In this document: in pieces, positions 1 to 6,275 of the stretch
How positions within the stretch are numbered: position 1 is the stretch's first letter
Layout: every line of letters begins with the position of its first letter
NCBI GenBank assembly: GCA_031268125.1
Contig: JAIRXT010000179.1
Coordinates: 1 to 12,960, forward strand
Length of the DNA: 12,960 nt
Direction: 5' to 3'
DNA from: Treponema sp.
GTDB lineage: Bacteria > Spirochaetota > Spirochaetia > Treponematales > Breznakiellaceae
Made by a program: the position numbers and the translations under genes
The notes under the pieces: generated by a model
The model's input: the letters and a program-made list of their open reading frames with translations, nothing else
Database searches by the model: none
What the model was told of the DNA's origin: nothing

Positions 1-654
1 GGCGGCAAACATCGCGCCCGGTTCCGCCGTTGCCGCCGCGGCCCCGCAGAGGGCGCCGGTCATGCAGCCCGCCCCGGTGATCCGGGTCAGCATTTCCACG
101 CCGTTGGAAATCCGGGCCAGACGATTCCCGTCCCCCACCACATCGACCTTGCCAGTAGCGGCGGCCACGCAATGGTATTTCACCGCCAGCAGGTTTACCG
201 CGTCCTCAATGCCGGGGATCTCCCCCGCCGAGTCCACCCCCTTCACCTCAGCGTCCTTTCCCGCCAGGGCCATAATCTCCCCCATGTTCCCCTTGATCAT
301 GCTGATCCCCGCCACCTCGTGGAGGTGGTCGAGGATCCCGATCCGCCGCCGGATGGCCCCGCAGCCCACCGGGTCCACCACAACGGGCCGCTTTGCCGCC
401 TTGGCCCCCAGGGCCGCCTCCACCGCCGCCGCTTCCTGTTCCTTGATGTAGGTCCCGAAGTTGATGTAGAGGGCCCCGGAAATCCGGGCGAAATTGTAGG
501 CCTCGTCCCGGGCGTCGCACATGGCCGGGGAAGCTCCAAAAGAGAGGAGAATGTTGGCGCAGTCGTTGGCGGTAATGTAGTTGGTAATACAGTGGATCAG
601 GGGCCGCCGCTTCCGCACCTCGTCAACGATGTTCGCCGCTTCTTCGATAATCAT
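1..654 (-). CDS. thiM: Hydroxyethylthiazole kinase ThiM (partial, 3' end outside window)
   Basis: Phosphorylates 4-methyl-5-(2-hydroxyethyl)thiazole with ATP, the thiazole salvage step of thiamine synthesis in the cytoplasm. Reading the minus strand from ATG 652-654 gives 218 codons with no stop before the window edge; the family is about 260-270 aa, so roughly 50 residues are missing. Family landmarks are in order: HCITNYIT at 21-28, GASPAM at 40-45, DPVG at 94-97, KGNMGE at 121-126 and TGAGCM at 193-198 with the conserved Cys197. The start is fixed by AGGAG at 661-665, six bases upstream. That Shine-Dalgarno lies against the 3' end of cytX, whose stop is 12 bases before the ATG, so the two are co-transcribed and probably translationally coupled. 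Identification is firm; the C-terminus cannot be checked here. Confidence 0.95.
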   Translation of the reverse strand, partial: MIIEEAANIVDEVRKRRPLIHCITNYITANDCANILLSFGASPAMCDARDEAYNFARISGALYINFGTYIKEQEAAAVEAALGAKAAKRPVVVDPVGCGAIRRRIGILDHLHEVAGISMIKGNMGEIMALAGKDAEVKGVDSAGEIPGIEDAVNLLAVKYHCVAAATGKVDVVGDGNRLARISNGVEMLTRITGAGCMTGALCGAAAATAEPGAMFAA

Positions 655-666
655 ATTTCACTCCTT

Positions 667-1842
667 CTATGATGCAATGCCGCCGCTCTTTCGCAGTAAC
701 GCAACCGGTATATAAATGATGACCACCGCGGCCAGACTCAGCAGGGTAGGAATTCCCCATTCAAGCCGGGCGCAGAAGGCGTATACCGCCATACCGGCCA
801 GGGCCGCCGCCAGTCCCGGCAGGTTAAGCCCCCAGGGGCTTTTGTCCTCGGGCCGCTTCATAAAAAAATCGATAAAGATCACCCCGTAGAGGGGCGCAAA
901 AACCATGCCGATGGCGGTAAGAAAACCGGTGAGGAAGCCGGAATATTGTTCCGCCGGAAAAAACGCCGAAACAACCGCCGCAAACAAACCGATGGCCAGA
1001 ACGGGAATCCGGGAGTTTTTTACGGTGACGATCCGCCGGGAAGATACCCCTGCGGAGTAGAGGTCCAGGAAGGCGGTGGTCAGGGTGGAAAAAACCACCA
1101 CCGCGCAGGCGATAAACCGGAAGCGGCTTGCCGCGATGAGGGCGAAAAAATCACTCCCGGTTTTGACGGCGATAAAAAGGCCAAAGCCGTACATACAAAC
1201 GCTGCCCAGGAAATACCCCGCAAAGGGCGCCGCCGAAGCGTTAAGCGCGTTTTTTTCCCGGAAGCAGTAATCCCCTGCCAGGGGGAGCCAGGAGACCGGC
1301 ATGGCGATGGAAAGTTCCAGGGCCAGGGCGAAACTCAACCGCCCCGGAAAAACCGCCGGTACAGCGGCCCTGCCCGCGCTTTCCCAAAAAAGGACGGCGC
1401 AGAGAACCGCCAGCAGAACCACCACAACGTTGTTGATCCCCTGGGCCGGGCTGCCGAAGATCAGCGCCCAGAGGAGGACCAAAAGGCCCAGGGCCAGGGA
1501 AACCGGGGCAAAGGGGAGCGCCGGAAAAATCGCGGTAACGGCGCTTCCCGCCTGGACCACCATCACCACGGTCCAGCCCGCCAACTGCACCACATTGCAG
1601 AGGGCCGCCATATTCCCGCCGTTCCTGCCCAGGGAAAAAGCCGCGCTGTCCATGGCGCTCCGCCGCCGGATAAAGGAAATATATCCCCCCAGGGCGAGCA
1701 GGCCCGTGCCGATAATATGCCCCGCAATAATCGCCGTCAGGGCCTTGCCGAAGCCCAGGGACGCAAGAAGCCCCCCGGTGTATATTTCGGAAATGGAAAT
1801 GGCCGCCCCTACCCACAGTAAAAACATGGTGTTCTTTTTCAT
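667..1842 (-). CDS. cytX: Hydroxymethylpyrimidine permease CytX (NCS1 family)
   Basis: Probable importer of hydroxymethylpyrimidine (HMP) or a related pyrimidine across the inner membrane, supplying ThiD. The 391-aa protein is almost entirely hydrophobic, with about 12 predicted membrane segments, which fits NCS1 transporters. The N-terminus (WVGAAISISEIYTGGLLA, then a GHIIG motif near 42-46) and the SAMDSAAFSLGR stretch match the CytX branch of the family as I recall it. Position supports the substrate: it lies between thiD (51-base gap) and thiM (12-base gap) under a TPP riboswitch. The start at 1842 has only a modest Shine-Dalgarno (AAGGGG), which falls in and beside the loop of a small hairpin just upstream. 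The substrate is inferred from family and context, not proven. Confidence 0.92.
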   Translation of the reverse strand: MKKNTMFLLWVGAAISISEIYTGGLLASLGFGKALTAIIAGHIIGTGLLALGGYISFIRRRSAMDSAAFSLGRNGGNMAALCNVVQLAGWTVVMVVQAGSAVTAIFPALPFAPVSLALGLLVLLWALIFGSPAQGINNVVVVLLAVLCAVLFWESAGRAAVPAVFPGRLSFALALELSIAMPVSWLPLAGDYCFREKNALNASAAPFAGYFLGSVCMYGFGLFIAVKTGSDFFALIAASRFRFIACAVVVFSTLTTAFLDLYSAGVSSRRIVTVKNSRIPVLAIGLFAAVVSAFFPAEQYSGFLTGFLTAIGMVFAPLYGVIFIDFFMKRPEDKSPWGLNLPGLAAALAGMAVYAFCARLEWGIPTLLSLAAVVIIYIPVALLRKSGGIAS

Positions 1843-1858
1843 TACAAGCCCCTTTGGC

Positions 1859-1886
1859 TTGTTCGGAAACTTTAGTTTCCGAACAA
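1859..1886. repeat. Perfect 13-bp inverted repeat between thiD and cytX
   Basis: Arms TTGTTCGGAAACT (1859-1871) and AGTTTCCGAACAA (1874-1886) are perfectly complementary around two bases. In mRNA this would form a stem of 11-13 bp. No run of U follows on the minus strand, so it is not a typical intrinsic terminator; it sits inside the operon. It overlaps a second, smaller inverted repeat, CAAGCC (1845-1850) and GGCTTG (1856-1861), which holds part of the cytX Shine-Dalgarno in its loop; both hairpins need bases 1859-1861. It may be a dispersed intergenic repeat or an mRNA processing or stability element. Confidence 0.75.
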
Positions 1887-1893
1887 ATTCCGC

Positions 1894-2697
1894 TTAAATT
1901 TCCATCCCCGCCCGGCGGTAGAGGGCGCTTAAGTGGCCCACCGGCCCGGCTCCCTTTCCCGCCTCGTAGGAATCGGCAATGGCCTGGGTGATGTACGCCT
2001 TGGCCGCCCGGACCGCTTCTTCCACCGTATCCCCCAGGGCCAGCCGGGAGGCAATGGCTGCGGAAAGGGTGCAGCCCGTACCGTGGGTGTTTTTCGTGTC
2101 GATCCGCTCCGCCCGGAGGAATAAAAACTTCCCGTCCGCCAGGAGCAGATCCCCGGCCCCGTCCGCCATCCGGTGCCCGCCTTTAATAAGCACATTTTTC
2201 GCCCCCCGGCCCGCGATAAGGCCGGCGGCCCGCCGCATATCATCTTCGGTTTTTATGGAAACCCCGGTGAGAATTTCCGCCTCAGGAATATTCGGCGTTA
2301 CCACGTCGGCGATTTCCGTGAGTTCGTGGATCGCCGCCTCCGCCTCCTTCCGCAGCAGGGAATAGCCGCTTTTGGACACCATCACCGGATCAACGACGAT
2401 GTTTTTCGCCCCCAGGGAAAGGAGCCGCTCCCGGATGGTTTTGATAATCCCCGCGCTGGACACCATACCCACCTTGACTGCGTCCACCCGGATATCCTCA
2501 AAAACCGCCCGGATCTGGCCGTCCACCATATCCGTATTTATCTCCTGCACGCCGTAAACACCCTGGGTGTTTTGCGCCGTTACCGCGGTGATGACGCTCA
2601 TCCCGTAGACCCCAAAGGCGCACATGGTTTTCAGGTCCGCCTGAATCCCCGCGCCGCCGGACGAATCCGAACCGGCAATGGTTAATACGTTCTTCAT
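1894..2697 (-). CDS. thiD: Hydroxymethylpyrimidine/phosphomethylpyrimidine kinase ThiD
   Basis: Carries out the two successive ATP-dependent phosphorylations HMP to HMP-P to HMP-PP, providing the pyrimidine half of thiamine. The 267-aa product has the usual family length. Visible ribokinase-fold motifs are TIAGSDSSGGAG at 6-17, the substrate-pocket region AVTAQNT at 38-44, DPVMVSKSG at 103-111, the IKGGH segment at 171-175, and the KNTHGTGCT anion hole at 202-210 with catalytic Cys209. It is the first gene after the TPP riboswitch and terminator; the ATG lies 23 bases past the terminator U-tract, preceded by a purine-rich AAGAGAAG as Shine-Dalgarno. With cytX and thiM it forms a salvage module. 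No ThiE domain is fused to it. Confidence 0.97.
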   Translation of the reverse strand: MKNVLTIAGSDSSGGAGIQADLKTMCAFGVYGMSVITAVTAQNTQGVYGVQEINTDMVDGQIRAVFEDIRVDAVKVGMVSSAGIIKTIRERLLSLGAKNIVVDPVMVSKSGYSLLRKEAEAAIHELTEIADVVTPNIPEAEILTGVSIKTEDDMRRAAGLIAGRGAKNVLIKGGHRMADGAGDLLLADGKFLFLRAERIDTKNTHGTGCTLSAAIASRLALGDTVEEAVRAAKAYITQAIADSYEAGKGAGPVGHLSALYRRAGMEI

Positions 2698-2720
2698 GAA
2701 ACTTCTCTTTTGCGGGGGAC

Positions 2721-2749
2721 AAAAAAAACCCCGCGGAATTCCCGCGGGG
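2721..2749 (-). terminator. Intrinsic terminator, expression platform of the TPP riboswitch
   Basis: On the minus strand the RNA reads CCCCGCGG, loop GAAUU, CCGCGGGG, then eight U. The perfect 8-bp GC-only stem (2742-2749 with 2729-2736) and U-tract (2721-2728) make a very strong Rho-independent terminator. It lies between the riboswitch aptamer and thiD, where TPP-bound aptamer would allow it to form and shut the operon off. Confidence 0.93.
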
Positions 2750-2764
2750 GTTGTGATCAGCCTT

Positions 2765-2910
2765 ACGCCATTCCCTCCGCCGGCATTATCCGGATCAGGT
2801 TCAAGGGTTTAAAGCGTTAAGCCGCTTCCTCTCAGCCGCGCCTGAAACACATTGCCCGCAATGCGCCTCAAGACATTTTGCTCACACAAAATGTCACAGC
2901 TCCCCATTCA
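2765..2910 (-). ncRNA. TPP riboswitch (THI element)
   Basis: Cis-acting thiamine pyrophosphate sensor in the leader of thiD-cytX-thiM. On the minus strand the conserved blocks appear in order: GGGGAGC (2899-2905), CUGAGAGG (2828-2835), ACCCUUGAACCUGAUC, then CCGGAUAAUGCCGGCGGAGGGA ending at 2772, which is the invariant 3' half of the THI box with one change (GCGGAGGG for the usual GCGUAGGG). Variable stems are long: a perfect 9-bp hairpin (2872-2880 with 2887-2895), a second one (2848-2854 with 2859-2865), and an extra AAGCG/CGCUU hairpin (2812-2816 with 2823-2827) between CUGAGA and ACCC. A transcription terminator follows directly, so control is probably by attenuation. Outer stem P1 is not obvious by eye, so the exact ends are approximate. 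Confidence 0.95.
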
Positions 2911-2921
2911 TTTACCATTCC

Positions 2922-2950
2922 GTAATATCCTGAATGAAAGGTTTTGTCAA
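2922..2950 (-). promoter_or_regulatory. Sigma70-type promoter of the thi operon
   Basis: On the minus strand a perfect -35 TTGACA (2945-2950) is followed after exactly 17 bases by TATTAC (2922-2927), 4 of 6 matches to the -10 consensus. Transcription would begin near 2915, just before the first conserved riboswitch bases, which is the expected geometry. The -35 lies about 45 bases beyond the lolE stop codon. Confidence 0.8.
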
Positions 2951-2995
2951 CGAGGAATCGTCCAATCAAGCTATTAGGCGCTGTAAAGACTAAAC

Positions 2996-4273
2996 CTACT
3001 GGTTTTTTCTGAACAGATCCAGGGGCCGCAGTTTTCCTGCCCGGCGGGCGGGAATCCAGGAGGCGGCAATCGCGCAGAGAACCGTAAAAAGGCCGATAAG
3101 CAGGACAGCGGGCCAGTCAACGATAACCGGGATGTTTTCCAGGTAATAGCCCGGATCCAGAATCTTTACCTCCGCGCCGCGGAACAGGGTGGAAAAAAAG
3201 CTCAATATCCGTTCCAGACCGTGGATGATGGGGTTAATGTTAATTCCCAGGAAAAGCCCCAAACCAATGCCGGAAACGGCGCCGGTAAGTCCGGTAAGCA
3301 GGCTTGCCAGCACAAAAACAGCGCCGGTTTCCCCGGGGCCTGCCCCCGCCGCCTTAAGCACGGCAATATCCCGCTGCCGTTCTAGCGCCAGCATTGACGT
3401 GGCGCTGGATACGTTTACTGCGGCGACAATCACGATCAGGGCCATGATAAAAATGAGAAGCTGCCGGGTAGACTCGTAGGAACGGTACTGGGCCTGGTGC
3501 AGGTCCCCCCAGGTGTAAACCACACAGCCGGGCCCCAGCATGCGCTGAAGATCCATCGAAAATATTCCGGCCTTTCTGTAGGGATCGTCTATCTTGACGA
3601 TGAGGTACGGGCGGCCCGTCGTTTCCCCCAGAGCCCGGTCCCCTCCCCCCCGGGAACTGATGCACCACAGGGCGTCCAGTTCACGGTAACCGGAGGAAAC
3701 GATCCCGGCCACCGTAAAGGCCGTTATCCGGGGGACCGGACGGCCTTCTATGTTTCTGATCGTCATGATCCGCACCGTGTCCCCCACGGCGGCGCCGATC
3801 TCCCCCGCCAGGGACTGGCCCAGAACCACTTCCTGATCGGTTTGGGGATAGGAACTCCCCGCCAGGCTGGTCAGGTATGCGGCGCTTCCTGCATCCGTCC
3901 AAAAGGAAGGGTCTACCGAGCGGATCGTGGCGCCCCGCCTGCCGTCAGGCCCGGCTATCACCCCAAGGCCCTGCCTTTCGTACCAGACTCCCCGGACCCC
4001 TTCGATTTTCTCAATCCGGGGGACGAGCGTGTCCAGTTCGTGTTCCCCGGAAAAATCGTAAACCTGGAGATGGCCGGTCCCCAGTTCGATAAACCTGTCG
4101 GTGATACCCTGTATCATGCCGTCCGCGACAATCAGGGTAACGATGATGGGCACAAGGCTGAGGGCGATACCCGCCGCCGCCCCCCTGAGATAGCGGCCCC
4201 CCTCTTTCGCCCGGCCCAAAAGAAAGCGGAGGGCGACAAAAAATGTCCAGCCGGTTTTCATAACGACACTCAT
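2996..4273 (-). CDS. lolE: Lipoprotein-release ABC transporter permease, LolE/FtsX type
   Basis: Second membrane subunit of a LolCDE-type complex, which uses ATP to extract lipoproteins from the outer face of the inner membrane. The 425-aa protein has the MacB/FtsX layout: an N-terminal membrane helix (about 31-55), a periplasmic domain of roughly 210 residues, and three C-terminal helices around LLIFIMALIVIVAAVNVSS, VLASLLTGLTGAVSGIGLG and LLIGLFTVLCAIAASW, ending in an ARRAGKLRPLDLF segment typical of the family's C-terminal tail. Its ATG overlaps the lolD stop (ATGA, 4270-4273), so translation is coupled; ATG at 4261 is an alternative start. The LolE rather than LolC label rests on gene order. 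No intrinsic terminator is visible after the TAG. Confidence 0.88.
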   Translation of the reverse strand: MSVVMKTGWTFFVALRFLLGRAKEGGRYLRGAAAGIALSLVPIIVTLIVADGMIQGITDRFIELGTGHLQVYDFSGEHELDTLVPRIEKIEGVRGVWYERQGLGVIAGPDGRRGATIRSVDPSFWTDAGSAAYLTSLAGSSYPQTDQEVVLGQSLAGEIGAAVGDTVRIMTIRNIEGRPVPRITAFTVAGIVSSGYRELDALWCISSRGGGDRALGETTGRPYLIVKIDDPYRKAGIFSMDLQRMLGPGCVVYTWGDLHQAQYRSYESTRQLLIFIMALIVIVAAVNVSSATSMLALERQRDIAVLKAAGAGPGETGAVFVLASLLTGLTGAVSGIGLGLFLGININPIIHGLERILSFFSTLFRGAEVKILDPGYYLENIPVIVDWPAVLLIGLFTVLCAIAASWIPARRAGKLRPLDLFRKNQ

Positions 4274-4977
4274 ACCGGACCGTCAACAAACTGTCCGGCC
4301 GTCAGGGTATAGCGGGTTTCTGCCCGGGCGGCAACCTTGGCGTCGTGGGTAACGACGACAAGGGTCTTCCCCCATTTCCGGGCGCTTCCGTAGAGAAGCT
4401 CCGCCACCACAGCGGAATTATCCGGGTCCAGATTGCCGGTCGGCTCGTCCGCCAGTACCAGGTCCGGATCGTTCACCAGGGAACGGGCCACCGCCACCCG
4501 CTGCCGCTCCCCGCCGGAAAGCTGGGAGGGGTAGTGGCCTTTCCGGTCGTCAAGCCCCAGGTCCTGCAGCAGCATCCCTGCCCTGTCCAGGGCTTCCTTT
4601 TTTTTCATCCCCGCGATATAGGCGGGGAGCATCACGTTCTCCAGGGCGGTAAAATCCTTCAACAGGTAATGAAACTGGAAAATAAAGCCGACCTGGTTTT
4701 TCCGGTAGGATGCCAGAGCGCCTTCGGGAAGGGAATTCAGCTCCATGCCCCCCACGGTTACAGTACCCGAATCGCTGCGGTCAAGGCCGCCTAAAATATT
4801 GAGCAGGGTACTCTTGCCGCTGCCGCTGCGGCCGGTTACCGCCACCGTTTCCCCCCGGCGGAGTTCAAAGCTCAGCCCCCGCAGAATCCGGAGAGTTTCG
4901 GCGCCGGAAACATAGTTTTTAACGACATCGCAGATCCGGACCAGAATATCGTCCCCGGCAATAAGCGTATCACTCAT
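4270..4977 (-). CDS. lolD: Lipoprotein-release ABC transporter ATP-binding protein LolD
   Basis: ATPase subunit that powers the LolC/LolE permeases from the cytoplasmic face. From ATG 4975-4977 the protein is 235 aa, normal for LolD. Complete ABC motifs: Walker A GRSGSGKST at 49-57, Q-loop Gln101, signature LSGGERQR at 153-160, Walker B LVLADEP at 174-180, and switch His211. The long ALENVMLPAYIAG stretch after the Q-loop is typical of the LolD/MacB/FtsE group. An open frame extends 16 codons further upstream to 5025, but that start would overlap lolC much more; ATG 4977 overlaps lolC by only 8 bases, so I prefer it. It sits between two FtsX-like permease genes, in the order C-D-E, and overlaps both. 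Confidence 0.94.
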   Translation of the reverse strand: MSDTLIAGDDILVRICDVVKNYVSGAETLRILRGLSFELRRGETVAVTGRSGSGKSTLLNILGGLDRSDSGTVTVGGMELNSLPEGALASYRKNQVGFIFQFHYLLKDFTALENVMLPAYIAGMKKKEALDRAGMLLQDLGLDDRKGHYPSQLSGGERQRVAVARSLVNDPDLVLADEPTGNLDPDNSAVVAELLYGSARKWGKTLVVVTHDAKVAARAETRYTLTAGQFVDGPV

Positions 4978-6265
4978 CACGCAGTACCTCCGCAGGTTTA
5001 GTCCGGGACACCCTGCCCGAGGCAAACCAGGCTGCCAGCAGGGCGGAAAGGAATCCGAACATGAAGATCAAAAAAGCCTCGTGGGGAATGATCCTGGAGG
5101 GAATTTCTTTGATGTAAAAGATCGCCGGAGAAAATACCGCAAAGTCCCCGGAACTGAACAGGGAACCGGAAAGGTAATTTACGGCGGTAATACATAAGTT
5201 GATGAATCCTTCCACCAGGCCAAAAAACGCGCTGATATGGGAGGCCGTCAGGAGTCCCAGCGCAAGACCGCTTCCGGCGCCGCACAGGCCGATCAGGAAG
5301 CCGTCCCATGCAAAAACCATGCGTACAGAAAAATCCCCCGCCCCCACGGCCCGCAGTAATCCTATTTCTTCCCGGCGTTCAAGCACCGCCCGGCGCTGGG
5401 CCTGGAAAATATTCAGGCCGACCACGATAAATATAAGCCCCACCAGGATAAACATAAACAGTTTTTCTGTGCGCAGTGCCCCGAAAAAAGACCGGTTATA
5501 GTCCCGCCAACTGCTCAACGCGGCCCCCGGAACCGCCCTGCCAAGGTTATCCAGGGCCGCCGAATCCTGCCAGCGGTCCCGGAGCTTAAAGCCCAGCACC
5601 GGGGGAAGATGCGACAGGGCACGGGCGGTTTCCAGATTCATAAAGGCCATGCCCATGTCGTAATCGTAGTAGCCGGTGTGGAAAATTCCCGTAACAGTAA
5701 AATTATTCACCCCCGCCCCGGTCCCGCCGAAAAGATCATCAACGGAAAAAATAGTAATCTCATCGCCGGGACGGACCGAAAGGCTGCGGGCAATTTCCGT
5801 TCCCAGCAGGATGGTCCCGTTCCGGGAAATGTCAAAGGAGCCCGATTCGAATTCAAGCTTGGACGCCATGCCCCGGTCAAGTTCCGGGGCATCGGGCGGC
5901 AGCCCCCGGATCAACAGCCCCGCCTGCCTGCTTTGTTTTCCCCGGATCAGGCCCTGGAATTCGCAGAACGGAACGGCGGCGGTAATTCCCGGAGTATTCA
6001 CCAGCTTCTGTCTCAGGGTCTCTGTTTCTTCCGGGGGGAAATCCCGGAGCTGCACATGGTAGGATGATATTTCCAGAATATTTTCGATAAAGCCAAGCTG
6101 GAAGCCGTTCATCACCGCGATGATCACCGTCAGGGCCAAAACACCGGTGGCAATGCCCAACACGGCAAAAACCGGGGAGGGAGAGGCGCCCCGGCTCCGG
6201 CGGATATGGCGGAGGGCCACAAATCCTATCCACAGGGGGAAGGAAAATTTCCGCGTCCTGTCCAT
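4970..6265 (-). CDS. lolC: Lipoprotein-release ABC transporter permease, LolC/FtsX type
   Basis: First membrane subunit of the Lol-type exporter. The 431-aa product shows one N-terminal membrane helix (about 32-54, rich in VLALTVIIAV), a periplasmic domain of around 200 residues, and a C-terminal three-helix FtsX domain (FILVGLIFIVVGLNIF; GFLIGLCGAGSGLALGLL; FLIFMFGFLSALLAAWF) ending in the family tail RTKPAEVLRDE. A GTG two codons upstream (6271) would overlap the previous stop as GTGA, but AGAGGTGA at 6268-6275 is ideally placed for ATG 6265, so I chose that. The gene lies between an unknown secreted-protein gene and lolD. Its partner LolE is clearly divergent, which supports a heteromeric LolCDE complex. 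Confidence 0.9.
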   Translation of the reverse strand: MDRTRKFSFPLWIGFVALRHIRRSRGASPSPVFAVLGIATGVLALTVIIAVMNGFQLGFIENILEISSYHVQLRDFPPEETETLRQKLVNTPGITAAVPFCEFQGLIRGKQSRQAGLLIRGLPPDAPELDRGMASKLEFESGSFDISRNGTILLGTEIARSLSVRPGDEITIFSVDDLFGGTGAGVNNFTVTGIFHTGYYDYDMGMAFMNLETARALSHLPPVLGFKLRDRWQDSAALDNLGRAVPGAALSSWRDYNRSFFGALRTEKLFMFILVGLIFIVVGLNIFQAQRRAVLERREEIGLLRAVGAGDFSVRMVFAWDGFLIGLCGAGSGLALGLLTASHISAFFGLVEGFINLCITAVNYLSGSLFSSGDFAVFSPAIFYIKEIPSRIIPHEAFLIFMFGFLSALLAAWFASGRVSRTKPAEVLRDE

Positions 6266-6267
6266 AA

Positions 6268-6275
6268 TCACCTCT
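6268..6275 (-). promoter_or_regulatory. Shine-Dalgarno that decides the lolC start
   Basis: The minus strand reads GGGGGAGAGGTGATT and then ATG (6263-6265). AGAGGTGA is an excellent match to the 16S rRNA anti-Shine-Dalgarno and is spaced correctly for the ATG. The alternative GTG at 6269-6271 lies inside this element, so it is unlikely to be the start. The element also spans the stop codon of the preceding gene. Confidence 0.75.

Noticed and set aside
946..1821. Long plus-strand open frame (291 codons) opposite cytX
   Set aside because: Antisense shadow caused by GC-rich third positions. The product is low-complexity and charged, and cytX on the minus strand has clear family identity.
1859..1886. 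Inverted repeat after thiD as an intrinsic terminator
   Set aside because: No U-tract follows on the minus strand and cytX and thiM continue the same pathway immediately downstream.
3497..4312. Plus-strand open frame (271 codons) opposite lolE
   Set aside because: No domain-like features and it runs antisense to a recognisable FtsX-type permease.
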